The notes: generated from the letters alone by a model not told the origin. DNA of 64,000 nt from Rhodococcus jostii NBRC 16295 (GCF_001894825.1 NZ_BCWY01000009.1:1-64000), one strand, 5' to 3'; counted from the stretch's first letter, positions 43,348 through 53,172 are shown. Numbers and translations: made by a program.

Positions 43348-45617
43348 GATTGTTCCCCTCGGGTGGGAGTGGTCAGGGGCTGGAAGCGGCGCAGTCGCAG
43401 GCTGTTGCTCACGACGAACACCGAAGAGAATGCCATGGCGGCACCGGCCAGCATGGGGTTGAGCAGACCTGCCGCCGCCAACGGCAACGCCGCGACGTTG
43501 TAGGCGAAGGCCCAGAACAGGTTTCCCTTGATCGTGCTCAACGTCGTGCGAGACAGGCGGATCGCGTCGGCCGCGGCCCGGAGGTCGCCGCGCACCAGCG
43601 TGAGGTCGCTGGCCTCGATGGCCACGTCCGTGCCGGTCCCCATGGCGAGACCGAGGTCGGCCTGCGCGAGCGCGGCGGCGTCGTTGACCCCGTCGCCGAC
43701 CATCGCGACCACCTTGCCCTCGGCCTGCAGACGCTTGATCGCGTCGACCTTGTCCTGGGGCAGTAGCTCCGCGATGACCTCGTCGATACCGACCTGGTCG
43801 GCGATGGCCCGGGCCGCGGACCTGTTGTCGCCGGTGAGCATGATCGGGGTGAGACCGAGTTCGCGGAACTGCGACACCGCCTCGCGGGACGTCGGTTTGA
43901 CGGTATCGGCAACCACGAGCACGCCGCGCGACTGGCCGTCCCAACCGATCCCGACTGCCGTTCTGCCCTCCGACTCGGCCGCGTCGACCGCGCGCTGCAA
44001 CTCGGGGGTGAGGTGCAGCGACCAGTCGCGGAGCAGCTTCGCGCGGCCGATGACCACCGCGTGGCCGTCGATCATGCCCTGGACGCCGAGCCCGGCGACG
44101 TTGGTGAACTGGTCGACTTCCGGGAGAGTCGTCAACCGTTCCCTCGCGCCGCGGGTGATCGCTCGTGCGATGGGGTGCTCGGACGCGTCCTCGAGCGCGC
44201 CGGCGAACCGGAGAACCTGCTCCTCGTCCTGCCCGTCCGCGGCGACCACCGCGTGCAGCGACATCGTGCCGGTGGTGACGGTGCCGGTCTTGTCGACCAC
44301 CACCGTGTCGACTCGCCGCGTCGATTCCAGAACCTCGGGTCCCTTGATCAGGATGCCCAGCTGCGCCCCGCGTCCGGTGCCCACCATGAGGGCGGTCGGG
44401 GTGGCGAGTCCGAGCGCGCACGGGCACGCGATGATGAGGACGGCGACGGCGGCCGTGAACGCGGCGGCAATCGAACCGCCGGTGCCGATCCAGAATCCGA
44501 GGGTCGCGACCGACAGCGCGATCACGATCGGGACGAAGATCCCGGAGATCCGATCGGCCAGTCGTTGCACCTCGGCCTTGCCGGTCTGCGCGTCCTCGAC
44601 CATCCACGCCATCTGCGCGAGCTGGGTGTCCGATCCGATCCGGCTGGCGCGAACCACGATTCGGCCACCGACGTTGACGGTGGCACCGGCCACCTCGGAG
44701 TCCGGTGACACCTCGACGGGCACGGATTCACCGGTCAGCATCGACGCGTCCACCGCCGACGAGCCTTCGACGACGACGCCGTCGGTGGCGATCTTCTCAC
44801 CGGGACGGACCACGAAGAGGTCGCCGACCTCGAGCCGGTCGATGCCGATCAGCTGTTCGGTGCCGTCACGCAGCACCGACACTTCCTTCGCGCCCAGTTC
44901 GAGCAGTGCCCGCAGCGCCGCCCCCGCCCGCCGTTTGGCGCGGGCCTCGAAGTAGCGGCCGGCCAGGATGAACGTGGTGACGCCGGCGGCGGCCTCGAGG
45001 TAGATGTTGCCGGTCCCGTCGACGCGCGCGATGGTGAGCTCGAACGGGTGCGTCATCCCCGGCATGCCGGCGGTGCCCCAGAACAGCGCATACAGCGACC
45101 AGCCGAACGCGGCGAGCGTGCCCATCGACACCAGGGTGTCCATCGTCGCCGTGCCGTGCCGCAGGTTCGTCCAGGCGGCCTTGTGGAACGGCCACGCACC
45201 CCACACGACGACGGGGGCGGCGACGGTCAGCGAGAGCCACTGCCAGTTGGTGAACTGCAGCGCCGGGATCATCGCCATCGCGATGACCGGCACCGTCAGC
45301 ACCGCCGACACCAGCAGCCGCTGCCGCAGTTCCGCCGCCGGATCCTCGTCCTCCGGCGTCGGGGGCTTCACCTCGGGCAGCCGCGCCGTGTACCCGGCCT
45401 GCTCCACCGTGGCGACCAGATCCTCCGGCGACACGTCGGCGGCGTCGTAGTGGACGCGGGCCTTCTCCGTCGCATAGTTGACGGTCGCGGTGACGCCGTC
45501 GAGTTTGTTCAGCTTGCGCTCGATGCGGTTGGCGCACGACGCGCAGGTCATGCCGCCGATGGCCAGTTCGATTTGGGAGTCGGGCGGTGCCGCGATGTCG
45601 GTGGAGCGGGTCATCAC
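43344..45617 (-). CDS. copA: Cu(I)-exporting P1B-1 ATPase
   Basis: 757 residues from GTG 45617, whose GTGA overlaps the stop of the upstream secreted-protein gene. One N-terminal HMA domain has [16 protein letters not shown] (CxxC at about 24-27). The TGE loop [11 protein letters not shown] (about 295), transport motif [23 protein letters not shown] (CPC, about 395-400), DKTGTVTTG (about 440), SEHPIARAI (about 480) and [14 protein letters not shown] (about 645) follow in order. It exports cytosolic Cu(I) delivered by CopZ. Confidence 0.92.
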   Translation of the reverse strand: MMTRSTDIAAPPDSQIELAIGGMTCASCANRIERKLNKLDGVTATVNYATEKARVHYDAADVSPEDLVATVEQAGYTARLPEVKPPTPEDEDPAAELRQRLLVSAVLTVPVIAMAMIPALQFTNWQWLSLTVAAPVVVWGAWPFHKAAWTNLRHGTATMDTLVSMGTLAAFGWSLYALFWGTAGMPGMTHPFELTIARVDGTGNIYLEAAAGVTTFILAGRYFEARAKRRAGAALRALLELGAKEVSVLRDGTEQLIGIDRLEVGDLFVVRPGEKIATDGVVVEGSSAVDASMLTGESVPVEVSPDSEVAGATVNVGGRIVVRASRIGSDTQLAQMAWMVEDAQTGKAEVQRLADRISGIFVPIVIALSVATLGFWIGTGGSIAAAFTAAVAVLIIACPCALGLATPTALMVGTGRGAQLGILIKGPEVLESTRRVDTVVVDKTGTVTTGTMSLHAVVAADGQDEEQVLRFAGALEDASEHPIARAITRGARERLTTLPEVDQFTNVAGLGVQGMIDGHAVVIGRAKLLRDWSLHLTPELQRAVDAAESEGRTAVGIGWDGQSRGVLVVADTVKPTSREAVSQFRELGLTPIMLTGDNRSAARAIADQVGIDEVIAELLPQDKVDAIKRLQAEGKVVAMVGDGVNDAAALAQADLGLAMGTGTDVAIEASDLTLVRGDLRAAADAIRLSRTTLSTIKGNLFWAFAYNVAALPLAAAGLLNPMLAGAAMAFSSVFVVSNSLRLRRFQPLTTPTRGEQS

Positions 45618-46519
45618 TTCTCCTCCGGTGCGGCGGTCACGGTGAACTCGGCGGTGTGGACGGCGCCGGCGTGCTGGAAGTCCAGGAACAGCCGGTAGTC
45701 GCCGGCGCTGGGTGCGGTGACGGCGAAGTCGATCCCCGGACCCGCCGCGGTGACGCCGTCGCCGGGATGCCCGTCCGGGTGCACGTGCAGGTATCCGAGG
45801 TCGGTGGTGCGCAGCGCCACCAGGTGACCGTATGCGCCGAGGTACGGCTGCAGATCGGTCACGGGCTGTCCGTCGCGGCTCACCGACAGCGTCACGTTCG
45901 ACGTCTCGCCCGGTCGGAGCATGCCGTCGAGAGCGACGGTGTAGCCGTCCACGGTGGCGGTCGGTGTGGCAGCGGGAAGTTCCTGCGGGTCGTAGGTGCC
46001 CGCGACGCGGAGGTCCGTGCCCAGCGTGAGTGCCTCGTCGCCGGCCGGGGTGAAGTCCGCGAACACCCGGTAGTCGCCGCCGCGCCCGACGTCGAGGGGA
46101 ACGCTCCAGGTGCCGGTCGCGTCGAGCGTCGGATGAACGTGCTGGAATCCGGCGAGATCCCGGCGCACGACGATCAGGTGCAGCAGTTTCTCGTGCTCCA
46201 CGGTGTAGTCGGTAACGGGTACCCCCGTCGGGTCCGTGATCCGGAACTGCAGCGGGACCGCGGGACCGGCGGTGACCTGGTCGGATGCGAGTTCGAGGGT
46301 GTAGCCGTCGGCGGTGGGCGTCAGTCCGCCCGGGGTCGCGTCCGCGACGGCGTCATGGCTTGCCGTGTCATGGCTCGCCGTGCCGTGTCCGTCGTCCTCC
46401 GCAATGTGCGCGGCGGGCTCGGCGACATCCGGGCCGGCGACCGACCCGAGCGCGAGCGCGGCGCCGAAGATCACGACGAGGCCGACGGTGAATCCGGCGA
46501 ACTTGCCGGTTGCGTTCAT
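45614..46519 (-). CDS. Exported two-repeat protein of the copper operon, His-motif rich
   Basis: 301 residues from ATG 46519. A hydrophobic segment (about 7-27) forms a signal peptide or membrane anchor; a His/Asp-rich linker follows ([13 protein letters not shown]). The rest is two beta-rich repeats, each with a similar motif: [20 protein letters not shown] (about 112-131) and [20 protein letters not shown] (about 229-248), and each ends with a DYRxFxDF-type strand. The paired HVHP motifs suggest metal binding outside the membrane, as in CopC/YtkA-like proteins. It is between copZ and copA and overlaps the latter. No experimentally known function that I recognise. Confidence 0.75.
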   Translation of the reverse strand: MNATGKFAGFTVGLVVIFGAALALGSVAGPDVAEPAAHIAEDDGHGTASHDTASHDAVADATPGGLTPTADGYTLELASDQVTAGPAVPLQFRITDPTGVPVTDYTVEHEKLLHLIVVRRDLAGFQHVHPTLDATGTWSVPLDVGRGGDYRVFADFTPAGDEALTLGTDLRVAGTYDPQELPAATPTATVDGYTVALDGMLRPGETSNVTLSVSRDGQPVTDLQPYLGAYGHLVALRTTDLGYLHVHPDGHPGDGVTAAGPGIDFAVTAPSAGDYRLFLDFQHAGAVHTAEFTVTAAPEEK

Positions 46520-46541
46520 GACGGGCTCCTGTGGTGGAGTG

Positions 46542-46637
46542 GCCGGCTCAGCCGGCTGTGCTGGAGATGCCGGCTCAGCCGGCTGTGCTGGAGATGCCGG
46601 CTCAGCCGGCTGTGCTGGAGATGCCGGCTCAGCCGGC
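46542..46637. repeat. Four tandem 27-bp-period palindromic units at the copZ 3' end
   Basis: GCCGGCTCAGCCGGC occurs at 46542, 46569, 46596 and 46623, separated by the constant spacer TGTGCTGGAGAT. The copy at 46623-46637 contains the last codons and stop of copZ. The others look like tandem duplications of it in the copZ to secreted-protein gap. Confidence 0.9.
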
Positions 46638-46835
46638 GACGGAATATCCGGCTTCCTCGACCGCACCCGCGACGGCACTCGGATCGAGGTCGGTGGTGCT
46701 GTCGATGACGACCTTGCCGGTGGCCAGGTCGACGTCCACGGAGGTGACGCCGGGGAGGGCGCTGATCTCCTCGGTAACCGAGGACACGCAGTGGTCGCAG
46801 GTCATGCCGGTCACGGTGACGCTCGAGGTGCTCAC
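46629..46835 (-). CDS. copZ: CopZ-like copper chaperone
   Basis: 68 residues from GTG 46835, preceded by GAGAGG; the size is right for a single HMA domain. VTVTGMTCDHCVSSVTEEIS carries the CxxC copper site (Cys at about 13 and 16), followed by the beta-alpha-beta pattern VTSVDVDLATGKVVIDS and the C-terminal EEAGYSVAG. It should carry Cu(I) to CopA. First gene of the operon, behind a CsoR-like box. Confidence 0.92.
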   Translation of the reverse strand: MSTSSVTVTGMTCDHCVSSVTEEISALPGVTSVDVDLATGKVVIDSTTDLDPSAVAGAVEEAGYSVAG

Positions 46836-46881
46836 AGTTCTGCCTCTCTTCGGGATATCGATGCCGTATCTGAGAACTACC

Positions 46882-46898
46882 ATACCCCCCTACCGTAT
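46882..46898. promoter_or_regulatory. CsoR-type operator upstream of copZ
   Basis: ATACCCCCCTACCGTAT has ATAC/GTAT ends around a C-rich core, as in actinobacterial CsoR boxes. It lies 47 bases upstream of the copZ start. Confidence 0.5.
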
Positions 46899-47001
46899 TT
46901 CCGCAAGCGTGTGCCGCGTCCCGCGTGCCCTCACACACACGCCCGGAAAAGTGATTGAGTGAGGTACCGCATCTCACCCCACTGGGAAACGGAGCCCGGC
47001 A

Positions 47002-48429
47002 ATGTCGATGGACAAGTTGCGCACCCAATTGCTGCGCCGCAAACCCCTCACCGAGGTCGAGGACGACACTCCCGCCGACGAACGGCTGACCAAATCGCTC
47101 GGCCTGTGGCAGCTCACCGCGATCGGCGTCGGCGGCATCATCGGTGCCGGCGTCTTCTCGCTCGCCGGTTCGGTCGCGCACTCCGTCACCGGCCCGGCCG
47201 TCCTGATCTCCTTCCTGATCGCCGGCATCGCCAGTGCCGCCGCCGCACTGTGTTACGCCGAGTTCGCCGGAATGATCCCCAGGGCCGGCTCCGCCTACAC
47301 CTACGGCTACGTGGCACTCGGCGAGATCGTGGGCTGGTTCATCGGCTGGGACCTGCTGCTCGAATACATCGCGGTGGCCGCCGTCGTCGCGATCGGCGTG
47401 TCCGGGTACTTCCGGTTCCTGCTCGACCAGATCGGCATCAGCCTGCCCGACTGGATGATGGGCGCGCTGGGCACCGGCGACGGGCACGTGTTCGACGTCT
47501 TCGCGGCCCTGTTCTGCCTCGGCACCGCGTGGGTGCTGTCCCGCGGAATCCGCAGCGTCGGCCGATTCGAGACGATCGCGGTGGCGATCAAGGTCGCGCT
47601 GGTCGTCCTCATCATCGTGCTCGGCGTCTTCCACATCGACAGCGCCAACTACACGCCCTACTTCCCGTTCGGCACCGCCGCCGTGTTCACCGGCGCGGCC
47701 ACCGTGTTCTTCGCCGTGTTCGGCTACGACGCCATGAGCACGGCCGCGGAGGAATCGAAGGACGCCACCAAGCACCTGCCGAAGGCGATCCTGTACTCGC
47801 TGGGCATCGCGATGACGCTGTACGTGCTGGTCACCCTCGTGCTGACCGGGATGCAGAAGTACACCGAGATCAGCCCCGAGAGCGGTTTCTCGACCGCGTT
47901 CGAATCGGTGGGCATGCCCGGCGTCGCCAACATCATCGCGGTCGGGGCGATCGTCGGCATCATCACCGTCGTCCTCACGTTCATGCTCGGGGTGACCCGC
48001 GTGTGGTACGCGATGAGCCGGGACGGCCTGCTCCCGGAATGGTTCGCGAAGACGCACCCCGTGCGCAAGGTGCCGACCCGGGTCACGTGGATCGTGGGCG
48101 TCGGGTCGGCGCTGCTGGCCGGATTCCTCCCCATCAACACCGTCGCGGAACTCACCAACATCGGAATCCTGTCGGCGTTCATCGTCGTGTGCATCGCAGT
48201 TGCGGTGCTCCGGCGCACCCGCCCGGACGTCCCCCGCTCCTTCACACTTCCTTTCATGCCGGTGGTCCCGATCATCGGCGTCGTGTTCTCCGGCTGGCTC
48301 ATCCTGTCGTTGCCGTGGGAGACGTGGCTGCGGTTCGGGGTGTGGCTGATCCTCGGCCTGATCGTGTACTTCTTCTACTCACGGAAACACTCCAAGCTCG
48401 AGAACCCCGACCCGGTGCCGCATGGCTGA
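47002..48429 (+). CDS. APC-family cationic amino-acid transporter (CAT type)
   Basis: 475 residues with 12 or more hydrophobic segments. GVGGIIGAGVFSLAG (about 47-61), YAEFAGMIPRAGSAYTYGYVALGEIVGWFIGWDLLLEY (about 88-125) and the FFAVFGYDAMSTAAEESKD region (about 235-253) are the diagnostic CAT-family blocks. The substrate is probably a basic or neutral amino acid. It overlaps the following methyltransferase gene by 8 bases, so the two are co-expressed. It is divergent from the copper operon. Confidence 0.86.
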   Translation: MSMDKLRTQLLRRKPLTEVEDDTPADERLTKSLGLWQLTAIGVGGIIGAGVFSLAGSVAHSVTGPAVLISFLIAGIASAAAALCYAEFAGMIPRAGSAYTYGYVALGEIVGWFIGWDLLLEYIAVAAVVAIGVSGYFRFLLDQIGISLPDWMMGALGTGDGHVFDVFAALFCLGTAWVLSRGIRSVGRFETIAVAIKVALVVLIIVLGVFHIDSANYTPYFPFGTAAVFTGAATVFFAVFGYDAMSTAAEESKDATKHLPKAILYSLGIAMTLYVLVTLVLTGMQKYTEISPESGFSTAFESVGMPGVANIIAVGAIVGIITVVLTFMLGVTRVWYAMSRDGLLPEWFAKTHPVRKVPTRVTWIVGVGSALLAGFLPINTVAELTNIGILSAFIVVCIAVAVLRRTRPDVPRSFTLPFMPVVPIIGVVFSGWLILSLPWETWLRFGVWLILGLIVYFFYSRKHSKLENPDPVPHG

Positions 48430-49249
48430 CGACGGTCGGAACCGGGTGGACGCGACCACCCTGACCGGTGTGTCCGCGACGATGATGTGGACCCTCCGCA
48501 ACCGTGCGGTCGAGGCGTCCCGTCCCGACGGCACGTTGGCCGACCCGCTCGCCGTGACGCTCTACGAGACGCTCGACTATCCGTACGAGCAGTTCGGGAA
48601 ACCGAGTCAGTCCCACGCCCTCCGCGCGCGGGCCTTCGACGAGCAGATCCGGGCGTTCCTCGCCGACCGCCCCGGCGGCACCGTCGTCGCACTCGGGGAG
48701 GGATTGCAGACCGGCTACTGGCGGATCGCCGATCCCGACGTCCGGTGGGTGTCGATCGACCTGCCCCAGGTGATCGCGCTCCGGAAGCAACTGTTGCCGG
48801 ACGAGCCGAACGTCACCACGCTCGCGCAGTCGGCACTGGACCGCTCCTGGATGGACCACGTCGACACCGACCGCGGTGTGTTCGTGTCGGCCGAGGGACT
48901 GCTGATGTACCTGCCCGCCGACGCGTCGCTGTCCCTGATCGGCGACTGCGCGCGGCGCTTCCCCGGCGGCCGGATGGTGTTCGATTCGGTACCGAAATGG
49001 TTCAGCCGGAAAACGCAGAAGGGAATGAGGATTCGCGGCGGCTACACCGTCCCGCCGATGCCGTTCCACCTGTCCGCCGGTGAGGCGGCGGAACTGCCCG
49101 CCCGGGTGCCGGACATCGCGTTCACCCGGGAGGTGATGTTGCCGCTCGGGCGCGGCCTGTGGGGTTCGACCACGCTCCGCGCGCTGTCGGAACTGCCGCC
49201 GCTGCGCAACTCGCGCCCGACGCTGACGCTGTGCGGATTCGCGGGCTGA
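48422..49249 (+). CDS. SAM-dependent methyltransferase, LCMT/PPM1-like family
   Basis: 275 residues. The pattern VSATMMWTLRNRAVEASRPDGTLADPLA at the N-terminus, GTVVALGEGLQTGYWRI (about 85-101, SAM motif I, with a Gly-rich loop), WVSIDLPQVIALRKQLLP (about 109-126) and FVSAEGLLMYLP (about 158-169) is that of the leucine-carboxyl-methyltransferase-like family of actinobacterial O-methyltransferases. Substrate unknown. It overlaps the CAT permease gene and is followed 48 bases later by ggh. Confidence 0.8.
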   Translation: MADDGRNRVDATTLTGVSATMMWTLRNRAVEASRPDGTLADPLAVTLYETLDYPYEQFGKPSQSHALRARAFDEQIRAFLADRPGGTVVALGEGLQTGYWRIADPDVRWVSIDLPQVIALRKQLLPDEPNVTTLAQSALDRSWMDHVDTDRGVFVSAEGLLMYLPADASLSLIGDCARRFPGGRMVFDSVPKWFSRKTQKGMRIRGGYTVPPMPFHLSAGEAAELPARVPDIAFTREVMLPLGRGLWGSTTLRALSELPPLRNSRPTLTLCGFAG

Positions 49250-49296
49250 ACCCCGCCCGACGAGCGATGTGGGTCGACCGGCAGCAGAATGGTGCA

Positions 49297-50634
49297 ATGG
49301 CGGACCGCGGATTCACCCCGACACAGCTCGCGGCACGTGCCGCGTACCTGCTTCGCGGCAACGACCTCGGCACCATGACGAGCGCCGCGCCGCGCCTGTA
49401 CCCGCACATGTGGAGCTGGGACGCCGCGTTCGTCGCGGTCGGATTGGCACCCCTCAGCGTGGAGCGGGCCGTCGTCGAACTCGACACCCTGCTGTCGGCG
49501 CAGTGGAAGAACGGGATGATCCCCCACATCGTGTTCGCGAACGGGGTGGACGGGTACTTCCCCGGACCCGGCCGGTGGGAGTGCGGGACCCTCGCCGCCC
49601 ACGCGCCCAGCGGAACGCAGACGTCGGGGATCACCCAACCGCCCGTGCACGCCATCGCCGTGCAACGCATCCTCGACCACTCCCGCAGGCACGGACGCAG
49701 CACCCGGGCCGTCGCCGAGGAATTCCTCGACCGCCGCTGGCCCGACCTCGTCCGCTGGCACCGCTGGCTGGCCAACGCCCGCGACCTCGACGGCAACGGC
49801 CGGATCGCGCTGTACCACGGCTGGGAGTCGGGCATGGACAACTCGCCGCGGTGGGACCACTCGTACGCCAACGTCGTGGCCGGTGCGATGCCCACGTATC
49901 TGCGCGAGGACCTGTCCCACGTCACCGACACGGGACAGCGGCCGTCCAACGGCGAATACGACCGCTACCTGTGGCTGCTCGAGGAAATGAAGACCGTCCG
50001 CTACGACGACGCGGAACTTGCCACCGCCATGAGCTTCGCCGTCGAGGACGTGTTCGTCAGCGCCGTGTTCTCGATGGCCTGCGAGGTGCTCGCGACCATC
50101 GGCGAAGAGCACTCCATGCCGAACTCGGATGTCCGGGAACTGCACGGGTGGGCGGCCCGGTTCCGGCAGGGCGTCCTTACCACCACCGACGAACGGTCCG
50201 GGGCGGCCCGCGATTTCGATCTGCGCAGCGGCCGGTGGATCGCCACAGAAACCCTCGCCATGTTCTCCCCCCTCCTGTGCGGAGGGCTGAGCCGCGACGC
50301 CGAACGCGCCCTCGTCCGCACGTTCGAGGGACCGAAATTCTGCGGCCACCCCGACCTCCGGTACGCCCTGCCGCCGTCGACGTCGCCGGTGTCGGGCGAC
50401 TTCCGCCCGCGCGAGTACTGGCGCGGCCCGGTGTGGCCGGTGATGACGTGGCTGTTCTCCTGGGCCTTCGCCCGCCGCGGGTGGGCCGAACGCGCGCACC
50501 TGCTCCGGTCCGAGGGCCTGCGGCAGGCCAGCGACGGCAGCTTCGCCGAATACTACGAACCGTTCACCGGTCAGCCCCTCGGCAGCATGCAGCAGTCGTG
50601 GACCGCGGCCGCAGTCCTGGACTGGCTGGGCTGA
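49297..50634 (+). CDS. ggh: Glucosylglycerate hydrolase (GH63 family)
   Basis: 445 residues from ATG 49297; an in-frame ATG at 49267 would add ten residues, but the mycobacterial enzyme begins close to FTPTQLAARAAYLLRGND. It hydrolyses glucosylglycerate to glucose and glycerate, a compatible solute and lipopolysaccharide precursor. The (alpha/alpha)6 barrel motifs are YPHMWSWDAAFVAVGLAPL (about 34-52), YHGWESGMDNSPRWD with the catalytic Asp (about 170-184), REYWRGPVWPVMTW (about 370-383) and AEYYEPFTGQPLGSMQQSW with the catalytic Glu (about 412-430). The close similarity to Mycobacterium hassiacum GgH is from memory. Confidence 0.88.
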   Translation: MADRGFTPTQLAARAAYLLRGNDLGTMTSAAPRLYPHMWSWDAAFVAVGLAPLSVERAVVELDTLLSAQWKNGMIPHIVFANGVDGYFPGPGRWECGTLAAHAPSGTQTSGITQPPVHAIAVQRILDHSRRHGRSTRAVAEEFLDRRWPDLVRWHRWLANARDLDGNGRIALYHGWESGMDNSPRWDHSYANVVAGAMPTYLREDLSHVTDTGQRPSNGEYDRYLWLLEEMKTVRYDDAELATAMSFAVEDVFVSAVFSMACEVLATIGEEHSMPNSDVRELHGWAARFRQGVLTTTDERSGAARDFDLRSGRWIATETLAMFSPLLCGGLSRDAERALVRTFEGPKFCGHPDLRYALPPSTSPVSGDFRPREYWRGPVWPVMTWLFSWAFARRGWAERAHLLRSEGLRQASDGSFAEYYEPFTGQPLGSMQQSWTAAAVLDWLG

Positions 50635-50641
50635 CGCCTCC

Positions 50642-50681
50642 GTGAGTACTTATTAACCGCGGGACGTTAATAAGTACTCAC
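50642..50681. terminator. 16-bp stem bidirectional terminator-like palindrome
   Basis: GTGAGTACTTATTAAC (50642-50657) and its perfect complement (50666-50681) flank CGCGGGAC. It is AT-rich compared with its surroundings and sits between the convergent ggh and flavin oxidase genes. Confidence 0.7.
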
Positions 50682-50686
50682 GGGCG

Positions 50687-52375
50687 CTAGTCGCACAACC
50701 GGATCGGGCCGAGGTCGGCGTACCGGTCGCCGGGGCCGGGATTGTCGACGGGTGCGGCGCCGCCGAGGTGGTGCATCACGCCCCAGACGGCGTTGAGTGC
50801 GGTCTGCACGGCGCCCTCGGCCCAGCCCGCGGTCCAGGAGATGTCGTCGCCGGCGAGGAAGATTCCGCGGTGCCGGGGGTCGAGGTCGTCCTGCACGAAG
50901 TGGCTGAACAGCCGCTCCTGGTACCGGTAGTGGCCGGGGAGGTTGGCTTTGAACGCACCCATGAAATCGCGTTCGGTCTCCCACGACAATGTCACCGGCG
51001 TCGAGATGACGTGGCTGCGGAAGTCGACGCCCGGGTAGATCTCCTCGAGCGACTTGATCATGAGGTTCATTCGCTCGGTCGCGTCGAGCGGCAGCAACTT
51101 GAGGGAATCGTCGGACCACGTGTAGGACAGGCAGATCAGGCCGGGTTTGTCGTCGCCGTGGTCGAGGAGGTAGGTGCCGCGGCTCATCCGGTCCGTCAGA
51201 GTCATGCTGACCAGGTCGCGGCCGGTGACCGGGTCCTTGTCCTTCCAGAACGGGCGGTCGACGAGGGCGAACACCTTGGTCGACCCCATGTAGTGGGTGC
51301 GTTCGATGGCGGTCCAGTGGTCGATCGGGAACAGGTCGTCATCGCAGTGAATGTTGTTGAGCAGCATCCAACTCTGCGCGGTGAACACGGCGGCCGGGTA
51401 GGTGCGGATCTCCCCGGACGCGTCGGTGACGGTGAACCGGTGCGGCGCGGTGCGGCGGACCTCGGTGACCCGCGGCCGGGTGGACCCGCCGTTCAGGGCG
51501 CGCACCGACGTGCCGTCCGGCCAGTGCGCCATCCCCGTCGGGGTGTCCGTCCACAGCCGCAGTGGCAGTTGCTGCGACCCGCCGACGATGCCGCGGTGGT
51601 GGTCGTCGGCGGCGGTGATCACCACGCGCAGGATCTCGAGGATCGAGTTGGGGAAATCGGTGTCCCAGCCGCCGGTTCCGAAACCGACCTGCCCGAACAC
51701 TTCCCGGTGCCGGAACGACGCGAAGTGCTTGGATCCGGCGAGGAATCCGTAGAACGTCTGATCGTCGAGACGGACCACGAGGTCGTTCCAGATCCGCTTG
51801 AGTTCGGCGGTGTCCCGGTCGCGGATCGCCTGTTGGAGCGGGATCAGTTCGGCGTGATCCTCGAGCGTGCGCTGCCAGGCGTCCGACACCTCGCGGAACA
51901 CGGGCGGCAGATCGTCGAGGTGCTGCGCGTAGTAGCTTTCGCCCTTGAGGTCGATGACGGTGCTGGGGGTGGCGTCGGCGAGCGGGTTGGGAAACGCCTC
52001 GGTCCGCAGCCCCATCGCGTCGAGGTAGTGGAACAGGGTGGTCGACGACGGTGGGAACCGCATCGCCCCCATCTCCGCGACCACCTCGGGATGCCCGTCG
52101 AACGGCTGGGACCGCATCCGGCCGCCGATTTGATCGGCCTCGTACACAACCGGTTTGAGGCCCAGCTTCATCAGCTCGTGCGCGGTGACCATCCCGGACA
52201 GTCCGCCGCCGATCACCGCCACCTCGGTGCCGTGCCGGTCGGCGGGCACCGCGCCGAGGCCGGAGCGGTGAGTGACGTAGTCGTCGTAGGCGAACGGGAA
52301 GTCGGGCCCGAACATCGTCAGCGGCGGGACGTGGGTGTCCGCGGCGGTGCTGTCCGGGGTGACGGGGATCGTCAT
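50687..52375 (-). CDS. Flavin-dependent L-amino-acid oxidase/2-monooxygenase, probably arginine 2-monooxygenase
   Basis: 562 residues from ATG 52375, overlapping the hydrolase stop (ATGA). The FAD motif EVAVIGGGLSGMVTAHELMKLGLKPVVYEAD (about 51-81) with RMRS and GAMRFP after it, and the C-terminal FAD block GIFLAGDDISWTAGWAEGAVQTAL (about 510-533) are those of the amine oxidase family near tryptophan/phenylalanine 2-monooxygenase (about 560 residues) and bacterial L-amino acid oxidases. The next genes are a C-N hydrolase and, divergently, an agmatinase homologue, which matches the arginine to 4-guanidinobutyramide to 4-guanidinobutyrate route. The substrate is therefore inferred to be arginine; tryptophan or a broad range is the alternative. 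Confidence 0.72.
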   Translation of the reverse strand: MTIPVTPDSTAADTHVPPLTMFGPDFPFAYDDYVTHRSGLGAVPADRHGTEVAVIGGGLSGMVTAHELMKLGLKPVVYEADQIGGRMRSQPFDGHPEVVAEMGAMRFPPSSTTLFHYLDAMGLRTEAFPNPLADATPSTVIDLKGESYYAQHLDDLPPVFREVSDAWQRTLEDHAELIPLQQAIRDRDTAELKRIWNDLVVRLDDQTFYGFLAGSKHFASFRHREVFGQVGFGTGGWDTDFPNSILEILRVVITAADDHHRGIVGGSQQLPLRLWTDTPTGMAHWPDGTSVRALNGGSTRPRVTEVRRTAPHRFTVTDASGEIRTYPAAVFTAQSWMLLNNIHCDDDLFPIDHWTAIERTHYMGSTKVFALVDRPFWKDKDPVTGRDLVSMTLTDRMSRGTYLLDHGDDKPGLICLSYTWSDDSLKLLPLDATERMNLMIKSLEEIYPGVDFRSHVISTPVTLSWETERDFMGAFKANLPGHYRYQERLFSHFVQDDLDPRHRGIFLAGDDISWTAGWAEGAVQTALNAVWGVMHHLGGAAPVDNPGPGDRYADLGPIRLCD

Positions 52376-53172
52376 GAAGTCTTCTCCTGCAGGAAGGGGT
52401 AGAGGTCGACGCGTCGATCGTCGAGGTGGGTGTTCTCGCGGCGGGATCGGTGGAGGACGTCGAGGTCGAGGTCGACGATCGCCAGCTCTTCGTGGCGGCC
52501 GGCGCGGGCGAGTTCGGTGCCGTCCGGCGCGATCGCGCAACTGGATCCGCAGTAGTCGAGGTCGGCTTCGGTGCCGCACCGGTTCACGTACGTCACGAAC
52601 AGCTGGCTCTCGTACGCGCGCGTCGGGACGACGCTCTCCGCGATGAACTCGTACGGGCTCATCAGACCGGTGGGGACGATCAGCCACTGGGTGCCGCGGT
52701 CGGCGTGTGCGCGAACGGCTTCCGGGAATTCGACGTCGTAGCAGATCAGGATTCCGCAGCGGATTCCCTTGTGGTCGAACTGCACCACGAGTTCGTTGCC
52801 CGCGGCGAAGTGCGTGCGGTCGAGATCACCGAACAGGTGCGTCTTGCGGTAGTTCGCCGGCAATGTCCCGGAGGGGTCGACGACGCGCACGCTGTTGTAG
52901 ACGACGCCGTCGTCCGCCTCCGGGTACCCGTAGACGACGGCGATTCCGGAGTCGTGGGCGATCTCCGCGATCCTCGCCGCGATCGGTCCGTCGGCGGGTT
53001 CGGCCCGCTCCGCGATCAGGGATCCGATGTTGTAGCCGGTGGCCGCCATCTCCGGGCATACGAGGATGGACGCCCCGGCTGCCGCCGCGGTCTGCGCGGC
53101 GGAGGCGATGGCGGCGAGGTTCGCCGCGACGTCGAAGGACAGTTCGGGTCCTTGGAACAGTGCTGCTCTCAT
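52372..53172 (-). CDS. Carbon-nitrogen hydrolase (nitrilase superfamily amidase), probably 4-guanidinobutyramide hydrolase
   Basis: 266 residues. The Glu-Lys-Cys triad is visible: Glu in CPEMAATGY (about 41), Lys in YRKTHLFG (about 110) and Cys in GILICYDVEFPE (about 142). It ends with a short LDLDVLHRSRREN region typical of aliphatic amidase-like nitrilase branches. It overlaps both neighbours (ATGA at each end), so permease, hydrolase and oxidase are made together. In the inferred pathway it hydrolyses the amide formed by the oxidase. Confidence 0.82.
   Translation of the reverse strand: MRAALFQGPELSFDVAANLAAIASAAQTAAAAGASILVCPEMAATGYNIGSLIAERAEPADGPIAARIAEIAHDSGIAVVYGYPEADDGVVYNSVRVVDPSGTLPANYRKTHLFGDLDRTHFAAGNELVVQFDHKGIRCGILICYDVEFPEAVRAHADRGTQWLIVPTGLMSPYEFIAESVVPTRAYESQLFVTYVNRCGTEADLDYCGSSCAIAPDGTELARAGRHEELAIVDLDLDVLHRSRRENTHLDDRRVDLYPFLQEKTS

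Noticed and set aside
46531-46678. SPAQPAEPA nonapeptide repeat as an N-terminal domain of the exported copper protein
   Set aside because: The repeat would require translation starting inside copZ. The ATG at 46519, followed by a signal peptide, is a better start, and the repeats lie in the intergenic gap.
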